Source: Triparma columacea
Lineage: Eukaryota > Sar > Bolidophyceae > Parmales > Triparmaceae
NCBI GenBank assembly: GCA_030267965.1
Contig: BRYA01001465.1
Location: 8,331 to 18,860 of the forward strand
Length of the DNA: 10,530 nt
Direction: 5' to 3'
Shown here piece by piece: positions 1 to 7,628 of the stretch. Made by a program: the position numbers and the translations under genes. The notes under the pieces are model-generated. The model had not been told where the DNA came from. It searched no databases and saw nothing but the letters and a program-made list of their open reading frames with translations. Numbering within the stretch: position 1 is the first letter of the stretch; each line of letters begins with the position of its first letter.

Positions 1-87
1 GAAGGGGGGGGGGTATCATACTACTTGTGCGGGTTGTTTTTGTTCCACAGACCCCTAACAACCCCCCCCCTCACGCACCCACTCCAG
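1..87 (+). other. 3' end of an intron of the hydrolase gene
   Basis: Non-coding by homology logic: the exon after it starts mid-codon just after the nucleophile elbow. It has a run of ten G at 4-13, a CTAAC branch-like site at 55-59, a run of nine C at 62-70, and ends CCAG at 87. The donor lies outside the window. Confidence 0.6.
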
Positions 88-889
88 CACTCATGTGCTG
101 CGCCGCGAGCGCGGCCCCGGAAGTGTTCTCCAAAGTGGTGATCGTAGATTCCCCCATGTTCAACCCTTTGAAGCGCGCAGTCTTTGCCCTCGGTAGCAAC
201 CTCCCAGATGCTGTTATCGACAGGGTTCATCCGCTGGTTAAGGGCGCGTTGGCGAAGAGGCACGAGTGGGGAAGCATGGAGGAAGCGGAGGAGTACTACA
301 GGGGGAGAAGGCTATATCAGAAGTTTCCAGAGGAGACAATCAAGGCTTTTCTGGAGCATGGGTTGGTGGAGAGAGAGGATGGGAAGGTGAGGTAGGGGGA
401 AGGTTGGGGGGGGGGGAAGAGGGGAGGTGGAGGGGGGGGGGGTGCGAGGCGACGACCCGCGAAGGGTTGCGTTGACGGGGTAAAAAGAAGAAGCGTAAAG
501 GCAGGAGGGTGTCAAGTCAAGAATTGGACACACCTATTTACACTGCCATGAACGCATCACCCTCTAACGACATCCCGCGCGCGCTCCAGATCGGGCTTCG
601 ATTCTCTCACCTTTCTGAAGCTTGCATGTACAAAACGACCCCATTTGAGACACCAATCCTCGGTTCCAAGAACGGCTACATGGGCCAGTACGACGCCAGG
701 GGTCAGAACGGCGTTTTCCTAACCAGCAGAAAGATGGACTTTCTCGACGCTCGGGACGTGGAGTTTTTGAAGAGCACATTTGGGAGGGAGGGAGGGGGAG
801 GGTTTGAGTTTGAGGAGTTTGATGAGGGACACTTCTGGCCCCTAATTGATCCGAAGGGATTCGCGGAAGTCGTGGCGAAGCACTGTTAG
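88..889 (+). CDS. Alpha/beta hydrolase, 3' part (gene cut by left window edge)
   Basis: Exons 88-386 and 590-889, joined across a phase-0 intron (387-589, GTGAGG donor, CTCCAG acceptor, CTAAC at 564-568). The first visible exon opens with ALMCCAASAAPEVFSKVVIVD, the helix and strand that directly follow the nucleophile elbow (GxSxGG) of alpha/beta hydrolases, so the catalytic Ser must lie on the preceding exon outside the window. A lid-like helical region follows (EYYRGRRLYQKFPEETIKAF). The C-terminus carries FDEGHFWPLIDPKGFAEVV, whose His fits the catalytic histidine of the fold. The likely role is hydrolysis of an ester, epoxide or similar small substrate; the substrate cannot be read from sequence. 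The acceptor at 87 is preferred over one at 50 because 51-87 would add a proline-rich low-complexity insert into the fold. Exon 2 holds a short Gly-rich insert (GREGGGG). Stop codon TAG at 887-889. Confidence 0.8.
387..589 (+). other. Hydrolase gene intron, 203 bp, G-tract rich
   Basis: Donor AAG|GTGAGG, acceptor CCAG|ATCGGG, phase 0. Two runs of eleven G (406-416 and 432-442) lie in the donor half. CTAAC at 564-568 is 21 nt before the acceptor AG. Joining the flanking exons restores a continuous hydrolase reading: the dipeptide DGK runs into IGLRFSHLSEACMYK, as expected for this region of the family. Acceptors at 493 or 504 are weaker alternatives. Confidence 0.6.
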
Positions 890-1688
890 GGTTAGAGGGG
901 AGGGAGGGAGGGGGGGAGTGCAGGGTGTCGAAAGGGGAGATTATAGATTGAGTGTTCTACAGCTTGAAGTTTGTACAAATATAGCCTAGTTATAAAGAGT
1001 GAAATAGACACCGATAGAGGTTGAGAAAGTGCGAAACGTATATTTTGGTTTGTTCGGTAGTGTGAAGGTGTAAAATATGAAAGTTGAAGTGGTGTAAAGC
1101 AAAAAGAAGATGTCCCCCCCAAACAGAACTCAATCTCTGACCTCCAAGACTTCCAAAAAAACCATCTGCCGCATTCTTCAAGTCAAAGCTCAACTTTGAA
1201 CACTTTTAACGTAAGTTAAACAAAATGAAGTGATTATATCCGCTTCATCTTAACCCATTGCTGTACACTAGTACTATTATTATTCCCAATGGGCGTCTGT
1301 GGGATGTAAAACTTGGTTTTCTTTTTTTTCTCAAATGATGACGAGGACAGAGGGTTCCTGGACTTTGTTCAATGAATATCGTGTGTATTGCGTATTCTAT
1401 GACAATAACGCTGTATAAGTTATCATATGCAACCATTAGACACAATTTTACACCCGAATACGACGAAAGAAGTCAAAATGACTCACCAATTTCGGTAACC
1501 CGCCAACTCGCCCATCCATCTACCTCAATTATCTGTATTTACCTCATCTTACACCCTACGATCGCTCCCTCATACCCATACAATATCGCTTACCACAATC
1601 GTTTACCGCAGTTCGGCAATTACTCGGATTTTACAAGGTGATTTAAAAAAGATCTACTGAAAGTCACTCGTCAGACTTCCCCAGTTCC
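890..1688. other. Intergenic region, hydrolase 3' flank and bZIP 5' flank
   Basis: No convincing coding sequence on either strand. It begins with a G-rich stretch (895-918) right after the hydrolase stop, then becomes AT-rich. Two possible stem-loops sit at 1215-1254 and 1254-1293. The distal half (about 1440-1688) is C/T-rich and presumably holds the bZIP promoter and 5' leader, including one TGACTCA at 1479-1485. No TATA box, tRNA or snRNA could be identified. Confidence 0.5.
1215..1293. repeat. Two adjacent short inverted repeats
   Basis: ATGAAG at 1225-1230 pairs with CTTCAT at 1243-1248, and the outer GTTAA (1215-1219) pairs with TTAAC (1250-1254). Directly beyond, CCCATTG (1254-1260) pairs with CAATGGG (1287-1293). 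These could fold as two stem-loops in RNA or mark a regulatory site. The arms are short, so chance is possible. Confidence 0.3.
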
Positions 1689-3823
1689 ATGTCCACCGCG
1701 GACAACCGTCGCCCCTACCTAAACAAGATGGAAGGGGGCGATCGTGCCGACTCGGCGGTCTCGGCTCTCTTCGCGATGCAGGGTTCCAAGGAGGTGAGGA
1801 AGCAGTGTTCTGGGTCATGTTTGCTCTGTCACTCTTGGGGGGGGAGGGGAGTTAGTAGGGAGGAGGGGGGGGGAGCTTGGTGGGGCTTCGTGGGGGGGAT
1901 TGCTGCTTATAGTTGTGTTACTCCGAAGATAAAAGGCCGCGACTCGACCGGTGTTGCTTCAAAAATTACAGAAACTCTGACCACCCCCTTCCCCTTCACC
2001 TTCCTTAGGTCGTGAACATGAACGTTGGCGCCAACCCCAACTACATGGGGGCGTACGGTTCAATCAGTGGTGTTGTAATAAACGCCGATTTGGATCACGA
2101 CGACAATGATGACGATGATGACGATGACAACCAATACTACTACACCTCATATTCCAACCCCTCCCCTAGCCCCGGTGCTCGCGTCAAGAAAGGTGGTGAA
2201 GGGGGGGGGGAGGGAGGTATAAATAGCGCAACAAGCCCGAGCAACGACCCGGACGATAGGCTCCAACGCAGCAGGGAGGTGAGAACCAGCAGGAAAAGAG
2301 GAGGAGAGAGAACGAGCACGGTTGGGCTCACATTCTATCTCGCCAATACAATCTGCTCACACAATCTGCTCATACAATCTGCTCGTCTCCCCCCTTCGAT
2401 CGTCGCTCCCCTTATCGCAGCGGAATCGGATGCACGCCAGGAAGACGAGGCAGAGGAAGAAGCTCCAGATGCAGACCCTTCAAGTCAGAGCCGAGGAGCT
2501 TAAGCTCGAACAACTTCGATTGAAGCAGATCATTAACGACAGAAAAATGGCCAACATCCTCCTCGAGATCACCTCAACATCGTCCTCCCCGACAACAGCC
2601 GCCAAGACCCCCGCTCCCTGCACCCCCCCTGCGGCTCCCCAGCTTCCGGCCACCTTCGACCCCGACATAGAGCAGATCCTCCGTCGCCACAATGACGACA
2701 TCCCCGACGGCAAGAAAATCATGAAGGAGACAACCGCCATGGTCCCGTCCCATAAAGCCAAGCTCATCAGGTCCATGAGCATCGGCTCAGCCTCCGAAAG
2801 CGGAACGAGCCCAGCCCAGAACCTCACGATGAACGGAAAGTTCCCAGACGACGGGATCGACTACGCGCTGCTGAGCAAGGACAGGAACAAGTGCACGCCG
2901 CATGAGCTGGACAAAATCAGGAAGGAGAGAAATAGGATGCACGCCAAGAGGACAAGAGATAGGTAAGGGATTAGGGGTTTGGGTGGGAAGGGGGGGGGGG
3001 GAGGCTGAAACGCCGAACCTAAGCGATGACTGAAAGCGACGACTCAAAGCGGCGACTCAAAGCGACGATATAAGCTAACGCGCAATCTCTCCACGTCTCT
3101 CGCCGCTGCAGGAAAAAAATCTTCATCCAGGAGATGCTCAATGTGATCCAGCTTCTCGACGCTGAAAATCTCAAGCTGCGTGCCCTCATCCAACAGTACT
3201 ACCCCGAAAACACCTTTTCCATGTCTACCCATCCATCTATCGACCCTTCTCAGCTCCCTCCCCCTCCGATCACGACCTACTATGCGGGATCGGCAGGGAA
3301 GTCAAAGAAGTCTGCGTCGTCGATCAGCAACGCATCCAGTACCACCTCCAACGGAAACTCATCTTCTTCTGCCACTCACTCGTCCGCGAACAAGACAAGA
3401 GAGGCCGCCTCAAGGCGACCGACCTACTCGCACCCACACTCGACGAGGTCCAATCGCTCGGCCCACACCTCAGAAGCGAGCTCACTATCTGGGAAGTCGG
3501 CAGGAGCGGAACCATCGTATGTTAGCACAGCGTCCAGCTCAGAGGACGGGAAGAGCGGGGGCAAGCGCGACAAGGCGGGGGGGGCGAGGGAAGGCTTTGG
3601 GACGAAGCGGCAAAAGGTCGGGGGCGATAGGGGCAGTGGCGGAGTATCCTACAACGACTACTCGAACTCGTCCGATGGAGGAACCTCCTCCGACGGTCAC
3701 ACTGACGTCCAATCGAACACGACCTCGAACAACACCACCAACAAGTCATCGGCCTCATCTTCCGTCACTTCCGACCCCCCCAACAGCGATGGCAGCGTCA
3801 ACGCCGACGACATCACCCAGTAG
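1689..3823 (+). CDS. bZIP transcription factor with two tandem bZIP domains
   Basis: Exons 1689-1793, 2009-2278, 2421-2962 and 3112-3823 join in phases 0, 0 and 2 to give 542 aa. Domain 1: basic region ERNRMHARKTRQRKK with N127-x7-R135, then Leu at 145, 152 and 159 in exact heptad register (nine residues between R135 and L145). Domain 2: ERNRMHAKRTRDRKK with N296-x7-R304, then M314, L321 and L328 in the same register. An acidic Asp run (about 62-75) and a Tyr/Pro/Ser stretch precede domain 1, a possible activation region. The tail after about residue 340 is Ser/Thr/Asn-rich and probably disordered, with a basic patch TKRQK. bZIP proteins bind DNA in the nucleus as dimers through the zipper. 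The near-identical basic regions suggest internal duplication, although the intron falls at a different place in each. The ATG at 1689 is the first in frame with the exon chain. The target genes are unknown. The gene model is inferred without transcript evidence. Confidence 0.85.
1794..2008 (+). other. bZIP gene intron 1, 215 bp
   Basis: GAG|GTGAGG donor and TTAG|GTCGTG acceptor, phase 0. The donor half has G-runs (1837-1844 and 1865-1873). The end is pyrimidine-rich (1981-2006), with CTGAC at 1977-1981 as branch candidate. There is no stop codon in the exon 1 frame, so an unspliced reading would stay open through the whole intron. Confidence 0.75.
2279..2420 (+). other. bZIP gene intron 2, 142 bp, interrupts basic region 1
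   Basis: GAG|GTGAGA donor and CGCAG|CGG acceptor, phase 0. It splits the first basic region between E and RNRMHAR. It contains three 13-bp direct repeats and a pyrimidine tract before the acceptor. The upstream frame stays open through the intron and ends in exon 3 at 2503, so retention would give a protein with an acidic tail and no bZIP domain. Confidence 0.75.
2348..2386 (+). repeat. 13-bp tandem repeat, three copies, in bZIP intron 2
   Basis: Units start at 2348, 2361 and 2374, each ACAATCTGCTC plus two variable bases (AC, AT, GT). The first two carry a branch-like CTCAC or CTCAT. The array lies 34 to 72 nt before the acceptor, where a branch point would be expected. Confidence 0.85.
2963..3111 (+). 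other. bZIP gene intron 3, 149 bp, interrupts basic region 2
   Basis: AG|GTAAGG donor and GCTGCAG|G acceptor, phase 2, restoring the Arg in TRDRKK. A run of twelve G at 2990-3001 lies in the donor half, a 13-bp tandem repeat in the middle, and CTAAC at 3075-3079 is the branch candidate. Confidence 0.85.
3023..3074 (+). repeat. 13-bp tandem repeat, about 3.5 copies, in bZIP intron 3
   Basis: Units GCGATGACTGAAA (3023), GCGACGACTCAAA (3036), GCGGCGACTCAAA (3049), then a decayed unit starting GCGACGA at 3062. The period is 13, as in intron 2, but the sequence is unrelated. It ends just before the branch candidate. Confidence 0.85.
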
Positions 3824-3977
3824 GCTTGGACATTTTTGTTCCATTCAATAGTTATATAGTTTCTTTCATAGTCCCTCCCTTGTTAGTAGACTCCACCACA
3901 AACACCTCCCCATGCCCACAAATTTTACACCTGTCAGGCAAGCGCGCGGTGATCAAAAAAATAAGTCAGTGACCGTG

Positions 3978-4042
3978 CCCACACGCACATCCACACACAC
4001 ACACCCACACACACGCACACGCATACATGCATAATACATGCA
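3978..4042. repeat. CA-rich microsatellite
   Basis: An imperfect (CA)n tract interrupted by CCC and CGC, followed by two copies of ATACATGC. It lies in the intergenic region after the bZIP gene, with no evident function. Confidence 0.85.
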
Positions 4043-4175
4043 AACACCACCTCACAAAATGCACCAACATTTAATGAAAACAACCATTACAGCACACTTT
4101 GACCGAATTGTTCCAACCCACCAACCTCTAGAGAAAGTGAGGGAGGGGGGGGAAAGGCTTTTCGAGACGGTGGGG

Positions 4176-4812
4176 CTATTGGCGAAGGTTCTCTAAATGA
4201 AATACCAACCAATAAAAAGAAATTAATCTTATTTTTGTTAAGTTTATACCTGACGAGGAGAACAACGTCGACCCCTTCCTCAGAAAGGAAAGGGAAATTT
4301 CGACAAGGGACCTGTAGACACGCGTGCAGTCACTGTCGCCAGCTGCACAACGCACTGTCAGAGAGTTCCTGTCAGCGCGTAAAAATTTACAAAAAAAAAC
4401 CAAAAAATCATCTTAGAAGTGTTTTTAAACATTGAAGATACTATAAAATATTCAATATTGATCAAATTTACTTACATATAGTTATTAGATATTCTAAATT
4501 ATATTTAAATGATTTCATATTTTGATTTAAATTGAAACTTTATTTTTGTCTCACATATATATTTATAAGTAATTAAAGTATCATCAAAATATTTTCACGA
4601 TTTTTCAAACCCTTGAAACATGAACCCAAAATAGCTAAATTTTTACATTTAACATTAACTTTTGATGATATGACAATCATTGCAAGTGTATAAATTTGAT
4701 CAATAAATATTAATTGAAGTTATAATTGAATATAGAGTTAATGATAAAAATGATATTTTTTCTTCGCCAAAAAAAAATAGCTACAAACATTGAGTTTTAT
4801 CTTCGCCAATAG
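4176..4812. mobile_element. Possible MITE-like segment with 12-bp inverted ends
   Basis: CTATTGGCGAAG at 4176-4187 is the exact reverse complement of CTTCGCCAATAG at 4801-4812. The two arms bound a 637-bp segment that includes the AT-rich block and encodes no transposase. No target-site duplication is evident in the flanks, and a single 12-bp pair can arise by chance in a window of this size, so this is a hypothesis only. Confidence 0.25.
4381..4800. other. AT-rich block, about 19% GC
   Basis: Counting by eye gives 80 G/C in 420 bases, against a window that is otherwise roughly half GC. No ORF of note and no simple-repeat structure. It could be a promoter-proximal nucleosome-poor region, a matrix-attachment or replication-type element, or the inside of a non-autonomous insertion. 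Confidence 0.8.
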
Positions 4813-4832
4813 GCAATCTACAGACATTTGAG
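4761..4832 (+). repeat. Imperfect direct repeat just upstream of the CRAL-TRIO gene
   Basis: Copy 1 (4761-4794) and copy 2 (4800-4832) share TCTTCGCCAA at the start and CTACA(A/G)ACATT(T)GAG at the end, with a diverged middle, at a spacing of 39 bp. Copy 2 ends 20 bp before the ATG at 4853. It may be a duplicated promoter or leader element. Confidence 0.65.
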
Positions 4833-4852
4833 AGGGGTTCGGCCTATACAAT

Positions 4853-5788
4853 ATGTCATCATGTTCATTAAATGAGTCCATTGATGCCGGACTCATGGAA
4901 GCATTTAAGATTGCTATCAGCGAGGGGAAGCGATCCCGCCTTTGTCCTCCTCCACACCTGGAAAAAGGCATGGCACTACCCATCAACTTCCTCTTGTGGG
5001 CAAAGCTCGACGTTGATAAGGCTGCTAAACGCTACGAGGCGTATTGGTCAACTCGATTGGAGCTCTTTGGGGAGGCTGACTTGGAATCTCAGGAGTTTGC
5101 ATCCTCGATCGAAGCTGAGCTGCGGACGGGGGCAATCGAGCTTCCCGATGCCCGTGCAAATGGGCGGCAGGTGTTGCTCGTACGCATGAGAAAGATGGAC
5201 TACACAGTTATGACTCCTGAGTCTGTCAGGTCTCTCTTTTGGTTCGTTCTTCATCAAGCATACCTGAGTGAAGAGACCATCCAAAACGGTGTCATTGGCA
5301 TGAACGACATGAACGATCTTGACAAGGGGAAGAATATCCGCCTCGCGACGGCCAAGTACCTCGGGTCCAGCATAGGTGAGAATGCATGAAGAGAACTTGT
5401 CATTGTTGTGTGATGACCATATGCTCACCTATTTATCCGTCGTAGGCAACATCCTCCCTGTTCGCATTGCTGGGATTAAGATTGTTCGTCAACCTTGGTT
5501 TTTCTCGGCTGTGTTTACCGTGTTATCCCCCTTTCTACCAACCAAGCTGGTCAGTCGTGTCGAGTTTCTGGGTGGAGACCTCGAGGCGTTGAAGGAGGTG
5601 AGTATATTATTGTATACTGTGTATATTGCGCGAAACTCCACGCATTCACTAACAACCAAACTAACCCACCCTCTCGGCTGCCGTCATTGTCGCAGACTTT
5701 CCCTGCGTCCTCCATTCCTCAGGAGCTCGGAGGAACTCTTGACCACGACCACGTTGCTTGGCTCGACGGGCTTTTGAAAGAGCAATAA
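4853..5788 (+). CDS. CRAL-TRIO (SEC14-like) lipid-binding domain protein
   Basis: Exons 4853-5375, 5446-5597 and 5696-5788 join in phases 1 and 0 to give 255 aa ending LLKEQ. The N-terminal part resembles a CRAL-TRIO N-terminal helical region (FLLWAKLDVDKAAKRYEAYW, about residues 46-65). The lipid-binding core shows the family pattern: a strand with Asp (NDMNDLDKG), then PVRIAGIKIVRQPWFFSAVF (about 179-198), FLPTKLVSRVEFLGGDLEAL, and finally IPQELGG (232-238), the counterpart of the LPxExGG hallmark. Such proteins bind and move phosphoinositides, tocopherol, retinal or other hydrophobic ligands between membranes; the ligand here is unknown. The protein is cytosolic or peripheral, with no signal peptide or membrane segment. 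Its introns (70 and 98 bp) are short and lack the G/C homopolymers of neighbouring genes. The start is the first in-frame ATG and is not otherwise verified. Confidence 0.9.
5376..5445 (+). other. CRAL-TRIO intron 1, 70 bp
   Basis: Donor G|GTGAGA and acceptor CGTAG|GC, phase 1, splitting a Gly codon. It is the shortest intron in the window. GCTCAC is a possible branch site. No G- or C-runs. Confidence 0.85.
5598..5695 (+). other. CRAL-TRIO intron 2, 98 bp
   Basis: Donor GAG|GTGAGT and acceptor CGCAG|ACT, phase 0. CTAAC occurs at 5649-5653 and 5661-5665. No G- or C-runs. Confidence 0.85.
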
Positions 5789-5919
5789 TGATAATGATAT
5801 GCGTCGCTAATGTGTCTCCTCACAACATGTGTGTTGAAATTAATATCTTCAATATTTTTTGCATCAAAACTCAAGTATTACCTTCACCTCTCTCTTCGTT
5901 AATCCCCCCCCCCCCCCCC
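5789..5919. other. Convergent 3' intergenic gap with poly-C tract
   Basis: The 131 bp between the CRAL-TRIO stop (+) and the Tubby stop (-). It is AT-rich and ends in sixteen C at 5904-5919, which on the Tubby strand is a run of sixteen G directly after the TAA stop. Both transcripts must end within or overlap across this gap. Confidence 0.8.
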
Positions 5920-7375
5920 TTAAAGGGCAAATTGTGTCAGTGCGATTGCAAAGGCTTGGAAGCAGTTCATGGGGCGCTTGAAGTCCAAATGGAACCTGTT
6001 CGATTAGGTTGAGGCACGGGTGAGAATTGAGTTAGACGATCGATACAACATCAACATTACATCGTAAATAATATATTCGCGCCCCGCCACTCACCTGTCA
6101 TTTCCGACCTTGCCGAACTGACAGACAATATCATTTATGTTGCTCACCGGGGTGAGCTGGTAATTCTTGACAGAGGGTATAGTGACCCTGCCGTGGAAGT
6201 TGAGCCTGTAGTTGCCGTTCTCGAAGACGGGCTCCTTGGTCTCAAGGTGGTAGAAGCTGTCGTCACCGTCAGCCACTCTTCGTAAAATTTCAGATTGGGT
6301 CTTCCCCTCTATTCCTGGTACAGGCTGCGGGCAGCCGTCACTGTCGATCGCCGGAAGGAAAATATTGAGCTTCCTGGGTTGGCTCCCCTCCTTGAGTTGG
6401 TAAATTAGCCCTGGCCTATTGAACATGATGCTGGCGACCTCCTGTCTTTCGCTGTCGTTGGTGTACAAGCAGTTCTCAGTTTTCTTGAAGTTGCTTCTAA
6501 GCTTTCCCATGTAGTTGCCGCTCTTCTTGCTTAGTTTGCTTGTCAATACCCCTCTCGTCATATCAAAAATGTGGTAGTTCGTGGTTTTGTTCTTGCCCTG
6601 CAGGACGGCCACCATTGCTGGTGTATCCTGCCCCTGAAAAAACAGGGAGTACGAAGGTAGGAAATACCCCCCACCGCCCTTCTCTCTAATGATCACGCAC
6701 TGGACTAGATTCGTTGTGATACCTCCAAAGGGGCAAACTGTGAGTGGGAGTTCGTTGAACCTGGATGCGATGAGGGAAGCGACGAGTTAGTGGGACTGCT
6801 TTCCCCGGTGCCCAGATAAGTATTAAGTTGCGAGCGGAAAAGCTCGATCCTTGCTACACTTGCTACCTCTGCTCATCGACTCACTTCTGCCTGATGTGCC
6901 TCCTAATCGCCGCAGTGTCATCCCCCTTCTTAGCCTCCTTTTGATTAGCATAACCAAGCTCCCCAGAGAACTGGCTCGACTTTGACCTTTCCGGATGCCG
7001 CTTTGTGGAACTCCTCTCTAGTTCAATCGCCTGCTGCACCGCCTGGGCTTGCTCCTCAGCTTCCGCCTCTGCCTCCTTCCCTTCCTCCTCCTCCTCCTCA
7101 TCGTCGTCCTCCTTTCCTTCTTCCTCAGCTTCAAAGCTCAAACCCTTCGCCCTTTTGTATTTGGTATCGTCAACCTCCTCCTCTCCATACCGTGATGGGC
7201 TCGAGTCCTCAATCTTGGCGGCAACAACATCCTCCTTCCCATTAACGTCGTAATCATCAGAGTCTCCCCCCCCTCTCACTTCCTCATCCGACCGCTTGCT
7301 ATCTTCAGCAGTGCTGCCATCGTATTGCTCCCCGCGAACACTTGATACTTCGCCTTCATCCTCCTTGTATTCCAT
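5920..7375 (-). CDS. Tubby-domain (TULP-like) protein
   Basis: Minus-strand exons 7375-6885, 6760-6095 and 5995-5920 join in phases 2 and 2 to give 410 aa. Residues 1 to about 125 are acidic and low-complexity (Glu/Asp/Ala), followed by a basic stretch and then the C-terminal Tubby domain (about 165-410). Visible family motifs: LVQCVIIREK (182-191), GKNKTTNYHI (219-228, a basic loop near the phosphoinositide site of the family), GKLRSNF (249-255), RKLNIFLPAI, FHGRVTIPSVKN (352-363, close to the Tubby signature), and VGNDRFHLDFKRP across the last splice. The final exon gives FQAFAIALTQFAL, matching the closing helix of the barrel but lacking the usual KxACE end. Tubby proteins bind PI(4,5)P2 and, as TULP3, carry membrane cargo into cilia with IFT-A; this role is inferred from family knowledge. 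It is divergent from the enolase-like gene. Confidence 0.92.
5996..6094 (-). other. Tubby gene intron 2, 99 bp
   Basis: Minus-strand donor AG|GTGAGT (starting 6094) and acceptor AACAG|G (ending 5996), phase 2, restoring the Arg of VGNDR before FHLDF. CTAAC on the minus strand at 6035-6031. No homopolymer tracts. Confidence 0.9.
6761..6884 (-). other. Tubby gene intron 1, 124 bp
   Basis: Minus-strand donor AA|GTGAGT (starting 6884) and acceptor ATCCAG|G (ending 6761), phase 2, restoring a Lys codon before FNELPL. CTAAC on the minus strand at 6790-6786, 25 nt before the acceptor. An acceptor nearer the coding core (CACAG, about 6740) has the wrong phase. Confidence 0.85.
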
Positions 7376-7628
7376 TGTATCAAGCCTTTGGGTAGCGTAG
7401 ACAAAACGTTGAAAAGTTCCTTTTCAAACAGCTTATCGCGATTTTGACCACTTCAAACTCCAATCGCCGTTCGGGATAATACTACCCTTCTCGAAGAAGC
7501 GACTTAACCTGCGTAATTGGCACTTGAGCACAATTAAGCTAGACAAATTTGGTCACAACTGAAGCAACCCCAGCCCAAACCTGGTCAGCCCATTCTCTGT
7601 ACACACACACAATCGAGAGACACCAAAC
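7376..7628. promoter_or_regulatory. Divergent intergenic region, likely shared promoter
   Basis: The 253 bp between the start codons of the Tubby gene (-) and the enolase-like gene (+). Any promoters and both 5' leaders must fit here unless distant leader exons exist. It is of mixed composition with a short CA run (7602-7610) near the enolase-like ATG. No clear TATA box, and no convincing RFX-type X-box could be found by eye. Confidence 0.65.

Larger units (their letters stand above)
3824..4852. other. Intergenic region between bZIP and CRAL-TRIO genes
   Basis: No supported gene. In order: the bZIP 3' flank (3824-3977), a CA-rich simple repeat (3978-4042), a short G-rich run (4141-4152), a mixed-composition stretch (4190-4380), a very AT-rich block (4381-4800) and a pair of direct repeats ending 20 bp before the CRAL-TRIO start. 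A short open stretch at about 4252-4317 (reading DEENNVDPFL) has no splice context and was not called. Confidence 0.5.

Noticed and set aside
27..87. Hydrolase exon starting at 51 or at ATG 27
   Set aside because: It would add a proline-rich insert right next to the nucleophile elbow. The CCAG at 87 with CTAAC at 55-59 gives a clean family-like start.
1372..1641. 89-codon open frame upstream of the bZIP gene
   Set aside because: Low-complexity pyrimidine-rich sequence without domain or splice context; more likely promoter and leader.
2348..2386. CRISPR-like or phage repeat array
   Set aside because: Units are contiguous with no spacers and lie in a eukaryotic intron.
3134..3823. Separate gene starting at 3134
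   Set aside because: Joining to exon 3 in phase 2 completes a canonical basic region and zipper, so this is the last exon of the bZIP gene.
3180..3851. Long overlapping open frame (223 codons) in another frame of the bZIP tail
   Set aside because: It lies over the GC-rich Ser/Thr-rich tail, reads as Arg/Pro/Thr-rich low complexity and matches no domain. It is expected from composition.
4235..4435. Possible coding remnant near 4252-4317 (DEENNVDPFL)
   Set aside because: Short, no convincing splice partners, not recognised as any family.
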